From Streptomyces sp. NBC_01803 (lineage in GTDB: Bacteria; Actinomycetota; Actinomycetes; Streptomycetales; Streptomycetaceae): a stretch of DNA of 64,000 nt. The stretch spans positions 5,783,023 through 5,847,022 of the forward strand of contig NZ_CP109073.1 of the NCBI RefSeq assembly GCF_035917415.1. The letters run 5' to 3'. Under the pieces are notes generated by a model. The model was not told the DNA's origin, made no database searches, and saw nothing but the letters and a program-made list of their open reading frames with translations. Below are positions 1 to 8,950 of the stretch, in pieces (the first letter of the stretch is position 1; each line of letters opens with the position of its first letter). The position numbers were made by a program, and so were the translations under genes.

Positions 1-906
1 TCGATCGCGGGCGACTCGCAGCAGGTGCTGGCCCGCGACGCGGTCTGCCTGCTCGACGTCCCGACCCACAAGACCGGCACCGCTTTCACCAAGCCGGTCG
101 ATCCGATCCTCGGCCAGGCCATCGACGCCTGGCAGACCGTCCGACCGGACCAGCCGAAGTTCACCGACCGCCGCACCGGCGAGCACGTCGAGCTGCTGTT
201 CGCCGTCCGTGCCCGCCGTCTCTCCACCAGCTACATCAACAACACGATCATCCCGATGCTCTGCCGCAAGGCCGGAGTCCCGGACGCCGATGTCCGCGGG
301 AACATCACCAGCCACCGAGCCCGGTCCACCATCGCCAGCCAGCTCTACAACGCCAAGGAGCCAATGACGCTGTTCGAGCTGCAAGCCTGGCTCGGACACC
401 GGTCTCCGCAGTCCACGCAGTACTACGCGAAGATCACGCCGAACACTCTGTCCAGGGCATACTCCGAGGCGGGCTACTTCGAGCGGAACGTCCGCACCAT
501 CGAGGTCCTCGTCGACCGCGACGCGGTCGCCTCCGGCGCCGCTGCGACCGGCGAACCCTGGCAGCACTACGACCTCGGCCACGGCTACTGCACCTACACC
601 TTCTTCGAGCAGTGCCAGCACCGCATGGCCTGCGCACGCTGCGACTTCTACACCCCCAAGGACTCCACGAAAGCCCAACTACTTGAAGCCAAGGGCAACT
701 TGCAGAAGATGGCCGTCTCGATTCCACTCACCGAGGATGAGCAAGCAGCCGTCACCGACGGCCAGAGCGCGCTCGACCGCCTCCTCGACAGACTCGCCGA
801 CACCCCCACCCCGGCCGGGCCAACACCCCGACAGATCGACGTCCCAACGAACGCCACCCTCCTGCCGATCCTCACTGTCCGCCAGGGCAAAGCACAGCAA
901 GCTTGA
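1..906 (+). CDS. Tyrosine recombinase, C-terminal part (Tn554-like), cut by window edge
   Basis: The reading frame is open from base 1, so the N-terminal part lies outside the window; a GTG at 25 is only an internal codon. The visible part is the catalytic half of a tyrosine site-specific recombinase: an SHRARST segment supplies the HxxR box, followed by LGHRSPQSTQYYAK with the second conserved His and the nucleophilic Tyr. After the catalytic domain comes a Cys-rich tail (CTYTFFEQC, then MACARC) of the kind seen in TnpA/TnpB-type recombinases of Tn554-like elements, which usually come in sets of two or three genes. The last 80 residues are polar and probably helical. It ends at TGA 904-906, with about 255 bases before the next, convergent gene. 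Family assignment is firm; which element it belongs to cannot be seen here. Confidence 0.85.
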   Translation, partial: SIAGDSQQVLARDAVCLLDVPTHKTGTAFTKPVDPILGQAIDAWQTVRPDQPKFTDRRTGEHVELLFAVRARRLSTSYINNTIIPMLCRKAGVPDADVRGNITSHRARSTIASQLYNAKEPMTLFELQAWLGHRSPQSTQYYAKITPNTLSRAYSEAGYFERNVRTIEVLVDRDAVASGAAATGEPWQHYDLGHGYCTYTFFEQCQHRMACARCDFYTPKDSTKAQLLEAKGNLQKMAVSIPLTEDEQAAVTDGQSALDRLLDRLADTPTPAGPTPRQIDVPTNATLLPILTVRQGKAQQA

Positions 907-1162
907 CACACCCGAGGCATGTGATTTCTGCCTCGGTCAGTGTTCACGAGAAATGACAGCCCCCGGGGCTTGACCTTTTGGTCCGGGCGGGGCGAGGCCG
1001 GAGACGCGACTGTGAGGTGCGGGTGTCCGTGTGGGGTGGCGGTGTCCGGCGGGACATTCTTGGCTTGAGGACGCCGCCACCCGTGTCCGGCTGTCCTGTC
1101 CGAGGCCGGCGCGGGAGAGCCGTTGCGGCAGTTCCCGCCGCCTTCGCCTGATTGCTGTCTTG

Positions 1163-2767
1163 TCAGTCGAGCAGGACGCCGGGGTTGAGGATGTGGTGGG
1201 GGTCCAGGGCGTGCTTGGCGGCGCGCAGTGCCAGCGCGAAGGGTTCCGGGCGCTGGAGGTCGTAGCCGGGGCGGTGGTCGCGGCCGACGGCGTGGTGGTG
1301 GGTGATGGTGGCGCGGTGGCGGTGCAGGACGTCCATCGCGGCGGCTTTGATGTCGTCCCAGATCTCGGCCTCGTCGCCGGGCCGGCCGGCGAGGGCCACG
1401 GTGAAGTAGGGTGCGGCGCCGTCGGGGTAGACGTGGGTGAGGCGGCAGGTGATGGTGGCCGGGTGTCCGGTGGCCTTCGAGGCTGCGGCGCCGACCTCGG
1501 TGCGGACAGCGTCGATCAGGGCGGGAATCTTCTCCCAGGTGGCGGCGGTCTCGAAGGTTTCGACGACGGCACCCATGCGGGCCAGACCGTCGCGCAGGTA
1601 GGGCATGCGCAGGAACGCCGAGCGCCAGGCGCTGACGGCCGCGTCGGCCGGGGCGTCGCGGTCTGCCGCATGTGTCTCGCCGCGGCCGCCGTGGGCGCGG
1701 GCCAGGTCCACGGCGCTCGCGAGGCGGTCGTCGACGGGGGTGGTGGCGGACTCGAAGCCCAGGATCAGGACGGCGGAGCCGTCGTGGGAGGCGCCGGACA
1801 GCAGCGCCTCGCCGGGGTCGAGCAGGCGGCAGTTGGCCGGGGCGAGGTCGGACTGGGCGATGGCACGCACGGCGTCCAGCGCGCGGTGGAAGTCGGCGAA
1901 AACCACGGACGCGGAGGCTTTGTGGCGGGGGCGTTCCTGCAGGCGCATCCATGCCTCGGTGATGACACCGAGCGTGCCCTCGGAGCCGAGGAAGAGCCGG
2001 TCGGGAGACGGTCCGGCGCCGGATGCGGGCAGCCGCCAGGACGTGTTCGCGCCGGCGGGCGTGACCACGCGCAGGGACTGCACGAAGTCGTCGATGTGGG
2101 TGTGGACGGTGGCGTAGTGGCCGCCGGCCCGGGTGGCGAGCCAGCCGCCGAGGGTGGAGAACTCGAAGCTCTGCGGGAAGTGGCGCAGGGTCAGGCCGTG
2201 GGGTCGCAACTGGCCTTCCAGCACGGGGCCGAGCGCTCCGGCTTGGATACGGGCTGAGCGGCTGGTGGTGTCGATCTCCAGGACGCGGTCCATCGCGGTC
2301 AGGTCGAGCGACAGGACTGCGTGGTGGGTGTCGTCGCGGTACTCCACGCCGCCGACCACCGAGGAGCCGCCGCCGAAGGGGATGATGGCCACGCCGTGCT
2401 CGCCGGCCCAGTCCAGCAGGTCGGCCACGTCCTGGTCGCCGGCCGGGTGGGCGACGAGGTCGGGGATCCGGCCGGGCCGGCCGCGCAGGGCCCGGATGAC
2501 GTCGCGGTAGGCCTTGCCCATGGCGTGGGCGGCGCGCGCCTGCGGGTCGGCGGTGACCAGGTGTGCCAGGGAGGGCGGGGGCGTCGCGGCGGGGCGGCCG
2601 ATAGGCAGGTCGGCGATGCGGGGTATCGGCAGCGGGCGGGCCAGGGTGCCCGGCAGCAGGGCACCCATCGCGGCGCATTCGGCGTCGTCGGGGTGGGCGT
2701 CGGCGTAGCCCCAGCCCCACCAGGAGCGGGTGCGGGAGGTGCGGGGGTCGGTCGCGGTGGCAGGCAT
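1163..2767 (-). CDS. FAD-linked oxidase, alkyl-DHAP-synthase-like
   Basis: A 534-residue flavoprotein of the PCMH/VAO fold. The FAD-binding domain spans roughly residues 100-290, with the phosphate-binding loop IIPFGGGSSVVGG at 128-140 and the LGSEGTLGVITEAW segment near 260. The C-terminal cap ends with a THHHAVG motif (His 490-492) and a typical DPHHILNPG tail. This His cluster is the signature of the alkyldihydroxyacetone-phosphate synthase branch rather than D-lactate dehydrogenases, but bacterial members act on diverse substrates. It is divergent from a TetR gene whose start is 70 bases away, and the space between holds two dyads, so TetR control is very likely. The ATG at 2765-2767 is the first start in the conserved region. 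The precise reaction is unknown. Confidence 0.85.
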   Translation of the reverse strand: MPATATDPRTSRTRSWWGWGYADAHPDDAECAAMGALLPGTLARPLPIPRIADLPIGRPAATPPPSLAHLVTADPQARAAHAMGKAYRDVIRALRGRPGRIPDLVAHPAGDQDVADLLDWAGEHGVAIIPFGGGSSVVGGVEYRDDTHHAVLSLDLTAMDRVLEIDTTSRSARIQAGALGPVLEGQLRPHGLTLRHFPQSFEFSTLGGWLATRAGGHYATVHTHIDDFVQSLRVVTPAGANTSWRLPASGAGPSPDRLFLGSEGTLGVITEAWMRLQERPRHKASASVVFADFHRALDAVRAIAQSDLAPANCRLLDPGEALLSGASHDGSAVLILGFESATTPVDDRLASAVDLARAHGGRGETHAADRDAPADAAVSAWRSAFLRMPYLRDGLARMGAVVETFETAATWEKIPALIDAVRTEVGAAASKATGHPATITCRLTHVYPDGAAPYFTVALAGRPGDEAEIWDDIKAAAMDVLHRHRATITHHHAVGRDHRPGYDLQRPEPFALALRAAKHALDPHHILNPGVLLD

Positions 2768-2794
2768 GGGTGCGCTCCAGCGGGGATCCAGGGA

Positions 2795-2825
2795 ATTTAC
2801 CCGTCAGTAAATTACCCTAGGGTAA
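2795..2825. promoter_or_regulatory. Double dyad operator between FAD oxidase and TetR genes
   Basis: Two inverted repeats abut here: ATTTAC-CCGTCA-GTAAAT (2795-2812) and a perfect 14-bp palindrome TTACCCTAGGGTAA (2812-2825). They share the TTAC/GTAA half-site and lie in the 69-bp space between divergent genes, 12 bases before the TetR start. This is the expected arrangement for a TetR autoregulatory operator that also controls the oxidase. Confidence 0.7.
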
Positions 2826-2836
2826 GATCTGGTGGC

Positions 2837-3475
2837 ATGACAATGCTCTCCTCCAAAGCCGGCACCAAGGGCGTGCCGAGGGCCGCGCGCGAACGGCAGG
2901 TTCTGGCCGCGGCCACCGAGGAGTTCGGCCGCCACGGCTACGAGGCCACCACCGTGGCCGCCATCGCCACCCGCGTCGGTGTCACCAAACCACTCGTGCA
3001 CCAGTACTTCGGCAGCAAGCAGGACCTCTACCTCGCCTGTGTCAACCCGGTCGGCGACCGGCTGCTGGCCGCCATCCGCGCCGCGATGGCCGAACACGAC
3101 GCCGTCGCGCCGCCCACGCCCCTGCGTGTGCTGCACGCTCTGTTCACCGCCCTCGACGGCCAGCGCGTGGCATGGTTCGTCCTCTACGACCCCACGCTGC
3201 CGCCCGACAGCGAAGCCGCCCACCGCGCGGCCTACTACCGCGACGCCATCGACGACCTCGCCGCGACCGGGACCGCCGACCTCCTGCACACCGCCGGAAC
3301 CAGCGACTCCCTCGACGCCGACGCCCTCAAACACGCGTGGCGCGGCCTGTGCACCGCCCTGGTCCTCTGGTGGATCAACCACCCGGACCAGTCACCCGAC
3401 GCCATGACCCGGCGCTGCGCACGTCTCTCCCGGGCCAGCCAGATCATCCTCGCCGCCGACGACGACAGTACGTGA
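2837..3475 (+). CDS. TetR/AcrR family transcriptional regulator
   Basis: A 212-residue regulator with an N-terminal TetR helix-turn-helix at residues 38-60 (TTVAAIATRVGVT through HQYFGSK) and a C-terminal ligand domain of normal size. The start chosen is ATG 2837, six bases before another ATG; the upstream extension of the frame crosses the divergent promoter and is not coding. The gene is divergent from an FAD-linked oxidase and probably represses both genes through the dyads just upstream. The ligand is not predictable. The stretch from the stop to about 3700 contains no supported gene. Confidence 0.9.
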   Translation: MTMLSSKAGTKGVPRAARERQVLAAATEEFGRHGYEATTVAAIATRVGVTKPLVHQYFGSKQDLYLACVNPVGDRLLAAIRAAMAEHDAVAPPTPLRVLHALFTALDGQRVAWFVLYDPTLPPDSEAAHRAAYYRDAIDDLAATGTADLLHTAGTSDSLDADALKHAWRGLCTALVLWWINHPDQSPDAMTRRCARLSRASQIILAADDDST

Positions 3476-3660
3476 GCCAGACCGACGCCCCACGCCCTTG
3501 CCGTCACAACTCGTGAACATCCGAGCGTCGCTCCACCCGCAAGGTGCCTCCCAGAGTCGTGCCCCAGTGCTGCCACATCTCGTGACCAAAGCCAGACGAG
3601 TCCCAGCAGCCCTTCTATGATCCGACCCCGGTTGTCTGTGACGGGTGGGAGAGTGGCCGG

Positions 3661-4100
3661 ATGGGCATCGATCGCAAGCGCATGAACGCGCAGGACGAGC
3701 GGAGGGTGGCCCGGACGGCCGGCCGGACGTCGCGCCGGTCGGTTTCGAGTTCGACGGCACGTTCTTCTACGTCGGGGGCGTCGACCCCGCCCGCACCCGC
3801 AAGCACCGCAACGTCCAGGCCGGCCACGTCCAGGTCGCCCTCGTCATCGACGACCTCGTCTGCACCGAGCCGTGGACCCCCCGCTTCCTCCGCGTCTACC
3901 GCACCGCCGAAGTCGCCCAGCGCCTGGGCCAGTTCGGCGCCGCTCCCTACCTCAGGATCACCCCCACCATCTCCTGGAGCTGGAACCTCGACGGCCGGCC
4001 CTTCGGCGGCGGCGACGACTTCACCCCCGGCGCACCGTCCACGCGCCCGCGCCCGCGCCCGCCGACGCCGAGCCGGGCGCGGCGTAAGGTACGGCCCGCG
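3661..4100 (+). pseudogene. Broken PPOX-class F420-dependent oxidoreductase
   Basis: From about 3730 the frame reads VAPVGFEFDG, then HRNVQAGHVQVALVIDDLV, WTPRFLRVYRTAEV and ISWSWNLDG, the pattern of pyridoxamine-5-phosphate-oxidase-fold F420-dependent enzymes. The expected N-terminal strand (a LATVGPDGRP type segment) is in another frame around 3709-3725, only about 20 residues of it remain, and the C-terminal end runs on without a stop into the next gene. This is a decayed copy with at least one frameshift and a degenerate start, not a working gene. Confidence 0.6.
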
Positions 4101-4149
4101 GGCGCCCACCGCCCGCGCGCGACGACGGCGACAGTTCGGGACTCCCGCG

Positions 4150-4818
4150 ATGACCAGGCGCGACAGGCGCGACCCCACCACCGGCGGCGCGGCGGGACCA
4201 CGGCCCCGCGGCGGACTCGCGGACAAGCGCCGCGCCATCCTCGCCGGCGCCCTCACCGTCTTCGCGCGGGACGGTTACACCCGCGCCGGTGTCGACGCCA
4301 TCGCCGCCGAGGCCGGCGTCTCCACCCGCACCATCTACAACCACTTCACCGACAAGGCCGAGCTGTTCCGCTCCGTCATCCAGGAGAGCGCCACCCGCGC
4401 CGCCGACGCCCAGATCGAGATCATCGACCGCCACCTGCGCAAGGTCATGGAACTGGAGGCCGACCTCGTGGCGTTCGGCCTCGACTGGGCGGCCCAGTCC
4501 ACCGCGGGGCACGCCGAACACTTCTCCCTCACCCGGCAGATCAATGCCGAGCGCGGCCACATCCCGCGGTCCGCGATCGACGCCTGGCAGGAGATCGGGC
4601 CGCTCCGCGTCCGCCGCGTCCTCGCCGACCGCCTCCGCGTCCTCATCGGCCGGGGCCTGCTGCGCGACGGCGACCCGGAGCGGGCCGCCCTCCACCTCAT
4701 GCGCCTGGTCTCGGTGACGAACCCGTCCTACCCCGGCGCCACCACCCCCGGCGACGACGAGATCACCGAGGCGGTCGAGGCGGGCGTCCGCGCCTTCCTC
4801 CACGGCTACCTGAGCTGA
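4150..4818 (+). CDS. TetR/AcrR family transcriptional regulator
   Basis: A 222-residue TetR protein. The helix-turn-helix lies at residues 46-67 (RAGVDAIAAEAGVSTRTIYNHF), preceded by an unusually basic 25-residue N-terminus. The C-terminal domain matches the AefR-like type with QINAERGHIPR and a long GLLRDGDPERAALHLM helix. The next genes downstream converge on it and encode a ferredoxin reductase and a diiron oxygenase whose promoter carries a TetR-type dyad at 7763-7792. This regulator is the best local candidate for that site, but this is inference from position. The start is the ATG at 4150; upstream sequence belongs to the broken PPOX gene. Confidence 0.88.
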   Translation: MTRRDRRDPTTGGAAGPRPRGGLADKRRAILAGALTVFARDGYTRAGVDAIAAEAGVSTRTIYNHFTDKAELFRSVIQESATRAADAQIEIIDRHLRKVMELEADLVAFGLDWAAQSTAGHAEHFSLTRQINAERGHIPRSAIDAWQEIGPLRVRRVLADRLRVLIGRGLLRDGDPERAALHLMRLVSVTNPSYPGATTPGDDEITEAVEAGVRAFLHGYLS

Positions 4819-5060
4819 CCGGCCACCCCGCCCCCGACGAACCTCCCGCGACCGGCTCCACACCAACTGCCCGAGGGCGCGGCCCCGCGCCCGCGGGCGC
4901 CGGACGCGGACACCACCGCCGACCGGGCGCGCTCCGGCGAACCGGCGGGCCACCGGCGGGCGCGCGAGCGGTCACCAGGCGGCACACCGAACGGGGCCCG
5001 CCCGCGCCCGCCCGCGCCCGGTGGAGACGGCGGAGGAGCCGCCGCGGCGCCGCGGCCACA

Positions 5061-5139
5061 CCGGCGAACCGGCGGGCCGGCGGGCCGGCGAACCGGCGGG
5101 CCGGCGGGCCGCCGTCAGGAGCCGGCGAACCGGCGGGCC
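5061..5139. repeat. 24-bp GC-rich tandem repeat at the 3' end of the reductase gene
   Basis: A 24-bp unit beginning CCGGCGAACCGGCGGGCC occurs at 5061-5084 and 5085-5108, and an 18-bp partial copy at 5122-5139 lies inside the last codons of the neighbouring minus-strand gene. The non-coding copies look like slippage duplicates of the gene's 3' end. Confidence 0.75.
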
Positions 5140-6764
5140 GTCGCGAGGAGTTCGGCGGTGGTGGCGAGCTTGACCCGGGGGCGGCCCGTCCGGCGGCCGT
5201 TCTCCCGTTCCGCCCGGTCGATGGCCTCCGCCCCGCGCCGGCCAACGGAATCGGGCCGGCGCCGGCGGACGAGGCGGGCGAACTCCCGTCTGCTGCCCGT
5301 CGGTTGGGGCAGTCGCCGATCGACCGCGTCGGCCAGCAGCGCGTCCACCGTCTCCTGCGCGCAGCGGCGGTTGGCGCCGATGCCTCCGGACGGGCCGCGC
5401 TTGGTCCATCCGACGACGTAGACACCGGCGACCGGCTCCCCGGTGGCGGGATCGACGACCCGGCCCCGCTCGTGCGGGACGGTGCCGGTGACATCGTCGA
5501 ACGGCAGTCCCGCCACGGGCGTTCCCCGGTGGCCGATGGCGCTCAGCACCAGCTCGGTGCGGATCGTCTCCGGTGACGGGCCGCCGGCGGGGCCGCTGAC
5601 CCGCAGCGCCTCCACCCTCCCATTCCCGGTCAGTTCGACGGGAGAGGTCCGGAAGCGCAGCACGATCCGGCGGCCCGGTGGTGGCGGCGCCGCCCAGTCC
5701 ACGCGCTCGACCGGCACATCGCCGAGGAGCGCCGCGGTCTCGGCGTCGGCGGCGATCGCCTCGCGCACTCCCGGCCGGTCGTCGATCACGAGCCGGACGC
5801 CCGGCAGGTGCTTGAGGGCGTGCAGCTCCGGCCGGGTGTAGGCCGCGTCCGCCGGGCCGCGGCGCCCGAGCAGGACGACCTCGCGCACCGTGCTGTCGCG
5901 CAGCGCGGGCAGCGCGCGGTCGGCGATGTCGGTGCGCGCGAGGAGCGCCGGGTCGCTGACCAGGACGCGGGCCAGATCGACCGCGACATTGCCGTTCCCG
6001 ATCACGACCGCGCGCTCGGCGGAGGCCAGGTCCACTCCCGCCGAGGAGACCTCGGGATGGCCGTTGTACCAGGCCACGAACGTCATGGCCGAGGCGGTGC
6101 CGGGCATGCCCTCGCCGGGGATGCCCAGCGGCCGGGGGGAGTCGGCGCCGACCGCGTACACCACCGCGTCATGGTGGGCCGCGAGCTCGGCGTGCGTGAC
6201 GTCCCGGCCGATGTCGACGTTGAGGTGCATGCGCAGCCGCGGATGGCGGTGGAGCTCGGCGAAGCTGTCACCGATGCCCTTGGTGGACGGGTGGTCGGGG
6301 GCTACCCCGAAACGCACCAGGCCACCCGGCACGGGCAGCCGGTCGAGCATCGTGACCTCGGCGCCCGTCCGGCGCAGCAGGGCCTGCGCGGTGTAGTGGG
6401 CGGCCGGGCCCGTGCCGACGACCGCGATCCGCAGGTCGCCGCTCCCGGCGGGCGGCGGCAGGGGGAAGTCGGGTTCGCTCCAGCCCTGTTCCTCCCCCCG
6501 CTCCCGGGACCGCGCGGCGTAGTAGCGCTCGGCGAACTCGGCGTGCACGGCGTCCGCCGGGCCCAGGAGGTCGACGGGGACGATGGCGTCCACCGGGCAG
6601 GCGTCCGTGCAGGCGCCGCAGTCGATGCAGGTGCGCGGATCGATGTAGAGCGTCTCGGTGGTGCCGAAGTCCGGCTCCCCGGGGGCCGGGTGGATGCAGT
6701 TGACGGGGCAGACCGAGACGCACGACGCGTCGCCGCAGCACGTCTGGGTGATGGCGTAGGACAT
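5115..6764 (-). CDS. Ferredoxin / ferredoxin-NADP reductase fusion (FprB-like)
   Basis: A 549-residue electron-transfer flavoprotein. Residues 1-65 form a ferredoxin with Cys at 9, 10, 15, 19, 23 and a second set CIDCGACTDACP (Cys 46, 49, 52, 56), fitting a 7Fe or 2[4Fe-4S] type. Residues 110-549 are an adrenodoxin-reductase-like FAD/NADPH domain with VVGTGPAAH (116-123), VVIGNGNVAVD for NADPH and a C-terminal GWTKRGPSGGIGANR. It lies 59 bases downstream of a diiron oxygenase gene on the same strand, so it is the likely electron donor for that enzyme. The ATG 6764 start is fixed by the ferredoxin N-terminus; the ribosome site is weak, suggesting coupled translation. Confidence 0.9.
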   Translation of the reverse strand: MSYAITQTCCGDASCVSVCPVNCIHPAPGEPDFGTTETLYIDPRTCIDCGACTDACPVDAIVPVDLLGPADAVHAEFAERYYAARSRERGEEQGWSEPDFPLPPPAGSGDLRIAVVGTGPAAHYTAQALLRRTGAEVTMLDRLPVPGGLVRFGVAPDHPSTKGIGDSFAELHRHPRLRMHLNVDIGRDVTHAELAAHHDAVVYAVGADSPRPLGIPGEGMPGTASAMTFVAWYNGHPEVSSAGVDLASAERAVVIGNGNVAVDLARVLVSDPALLARTDIADRALPALRDSTVREVVLLGRRGPADAAYTRPELHALKHLPGVRLVIDDRPGVREAIAADAETAALLGDVPVERVDWAAPPPPGRRIVLRFRTSPVELTGNGRVEALRVSGPAGGPSPETIRTELVLSAIGHRGTPVAGLPFDDVTGTVPHERGRVVDPATGEPVAGVYVVGWTKRGPSGGIGANRRCAQETVDALLADAVDRRLPQPTGSRREFARLVRRRRPDSVGRRGAEAIDRAERENGRRTGRPRVKLATTAELLATARRFAGS

Positions 6765-6823
6765 GGTGGGCGCGCCGTTCTCACTTCCGGGCTGTGGTGG
6801 GCCGCACGGTTCGGTCGGTTCGG

Positions 6824-7723
6824 TCAGATGAGGTTGATCCGCCGGTAGATGGACATGGCGGGCCGGGTCAGCAGGCCGACCTCGCCCAGGAACTTCACCA
6901 GGTTCGCGGCGCCGCTGCGCAGCATCGCCTTGTGGTGCTCGTTCCCCCCGGCGGCCCTCACCGCCTCGCCGACATCGAGTCCGGCCGCGGCGTAGACGTC
7001 CTCGTTGACCATGCTGGTGACGATGAAATAGGCGACGAGTGCCACGCTGACAGCGCTGGTCTGACGGCGGGCCGCGCCGGCGTCGCGCAGCCGTTCCCGC
7101 ACCTCCGCGCGGGCGAACCGCATGTGCCGGGACTCCTCGACGACGTGGATGCGGCTCGTCGTCCGCACCAGCGGCAGCACGTTCTCGCCGCGCATCGCGT
7201 CGCGCTGCATCAGGTCGAGGACTTCCTCGGCCACGAGGATGGAGGCGTAGGCGACCTCCGCGACGGCCAGCGACTTGAACAGACGGCCGAGTTCGAGGAT
7301 GGGCCGCTTCGGGGCATAAGCGCCGATGCCCATCTTCTCGCAGGTACGGGCGAACATGATCGAGTGGCGGCACTCGTCGGCGACCTCGGTCAGGGCGAAC
7401 TGGAACTGGGCGGTCACCGGGTTCTTCCCGTACTGCTCCCGCAGCACCATCTGCTGGAGGATCATCTCGAACCAGATGCCGGTGCTCATGATCGAGCACA
7501 CCTCGTGCCGGGTGAGCGTCACGCGCTGCGCCTCGGACATGCCGTCCCACAGGGCCGTCCCGTAGAGGGTGGACCACTCCGGATTGAGTCCGTGGAGGCC
7601 GGGCGCCAGCGGCGCGTCCCAGTCGACCTCCAGAGCCGGGTCGTACGAAAGCTTCGCGGCGGAGTCCAACAGCCTCCGTGAGACGTCCTCGGCGTTCCGT
7701 GTCTCCTGCGCCGTGCCGCTCAT
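6824..7723 (-). CDS. AurF-type diiron oxygenase
   Basis: A 299-residue helical protein of the p-aminobenzoate N-oxygenase (AurF) / ferritin-like diiron family. The metal-binding helices are visible: HEVCSIMSTGIWFEM, ADECRHSIMF (ExxH) and SRIHVVEESRHMRF, which contains the H-x3-E-x2-H motif characteristic of AurF. It would bind two irons in the cytoplasm and use O2, with electrons from the fused ferredoxin reductase encoded immediately downstream. The ATG at 7721-7723 has GGAGGTG seven bases upstream; a TTG further upstream gives a longer frame without support. This pair is common in actinobacteria next to TetR genes; the native substrate (N-oxygenation, desaturation or hydroxylation) is not known. 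Confidence 0.9.
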   Translation of the reverse strand: MSGTAQETRNAEDVSRRLLDSAAKLSYDPALEVDWDAPLAPGLHGLNPEWSTLYGTALWDGMSEAQRVTLTRHEVCSIMSTGIWFEMILQQMVLREQYGKNPVTAQFQFALTEVADECRHSIMFARTCEKMGIGAYAPKRPILELGRLFKSLAVAEVAYASILVAEEVLDLMQRDAMRGENVLPLVRTTSRIHVVEESRHMRFARAEVRERLRDAGAARRQTSAVSVALVAYFIVTSMVNEDVYAAAGLDVGEAVRAAGGNEHHKAMLRSGAANLVKFLGEVGLLTRPAMSIYRRINLI

Positions 7724-7762
7724 GATCAACACCTCCGGCAACGGGGTCGCTGGCCATCGGGA

Positions 7763-7792
7763 CCCCTTGTTGACTTGAAGTCTAACAAGGGG
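7763..7792. promoter_or_regulatory. Near-perfect 30-bp dyad before the diiron oxygenase operon
   Basis: CCCCTTGTTGACTT, then G, then AAGTCTAACAAGGGG: the arms are complementary except for one extra T on the right. It sits about 40 bases before the start of the oxygenase gene, in the promoter position. Length and TTGTTGACTT-type half-sites fit a TetR-family operator; the TetR encoded at 4150-4818 is the likely binder. Confidence 0.7.
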
Positions 7793-7977
7793 GTGTCGTC
7801 ATGGATAGTCCGGTGCGGCAACGTGCCGCACCTCTTTTCAGCCGCCGGTCCCCGCCGCATCGGCCGGCCCGAAGGGGGCACGGCAGGGCGTGCGGCGGCC
7901 CGGACGGCCTCAGTGACGCCGGTGACGAACCGGCCGGCGCTGCCCGCCCGGACACGATCACGCGCCCGGCACGCCTG

Positions 7978-8950
7978 AACACGTCGGGGAGGCGTTCGGT
8001 ACCGCGTACGACATCAGCACCATTCTGATCCTGTGGTTCGCCGGGGCGTCGGCGATGGCGGGACTGGTCAACATCGTCCCGCGCTACCTCCCCGACTACG
8101 GCATGGCCCCGGAATGGGGCCGGGCGGTACGCCCGGTCGTGATGGTCTACACCGTCCTGTGCGTGATCATGACCATCGCGTTCGACGCCGACGTCAACGC
8201 CCAGGCCGGCGCGTACGCCACCGGCATCCTGGCCATGATGGTCTCCGCCGCCTTCGCCGTCACCGTCTCGGCCGTCCGCCACCGCGGGCGCGCGACCGCC
8301 ACGGGCTTCGGGCTGCTCACCGCGGTGCTGCTCTACGCCCTGACGGCGAACATCGTCGACAAGCCCGACGGCATCGCCATCTCCGGCATGTTCATCTCCG
8401 GCATCATCGCCGTGTCACTGATCTCCCGGGTCTCGCGCACCACCGAACTGCGCGCCGATCGCATCGAGTTCGACCCGGCCGCGCGCCAGTTCATCGCCGA
8501 TACCCTCGCCCACGACAACGCCATCAACATCATCGCCAACCGCCGCCAGGCCGGCGACGGCGCCGAGTACGCCGCGAAGGAACGGGAACAGCGCGGCACC
8601 AACCCGGTACCCGGCCCGGCCGACGTGCTGTTCCTGGAGATCGACGTGGTCGACCCGTCCGACTTCAGCGAGACCCTCGCCGTGCACGGCGTCGAGGTCG
8701 ACGGACACCGGATACTGCGCGCCGAGGCCCGGCCGCGCCGAACGCCATCGCCGCGATCCTGCTGGCCCTGCGCGACGCCACCGGGGTCCGCCCGCACTGC
8801 TACTTCGCCTGGGCGGAGGGCAGCCCGCTGCGGCACATGTTCCGCTACTTCCTGCTCGGCCGCGGCGACACGGCCCCGGTCACCCGCGAGATCATCCGCA
8901 AACACGAGCCCGACCCCGTCCGCCGCCCGGGCATCCACGTCGGCAGCTGA
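7978..8950 (+). pseudogene. APC amino acid permease, C-terminal half, frameshifted
   Basis: The frame starting near 7978 reads [39 protein letters not shown] and several hydrophobic helices ending in [14 protein letters not shown], typical of the second half of large APC-superfamily permeases with a cytoplasmic tail. No start or first half is present. Around 8735-8745 the frame shifts: the tail continues in the next frame as [16 protein letters not shown] and [11 protein letters not shown] to a TGA at 8950. Two independent lesions (5' loss and a frameshift) make it a pseudogene. Confidence 0.85.

Noticed and set aside
648..2720. Minus-strand open frame of 690 codons
   Set aside because: Arg/Pro-rich translation in a shifted frame over the FAD-linked oxidase; no motifs.
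3645..5576. Plus-strand open frame of 643 codons
   Set aside because: Only its first 120 codons (PPOX fragment) look like protein; the rest is the shadow of the TetR gene and of the repeat region.
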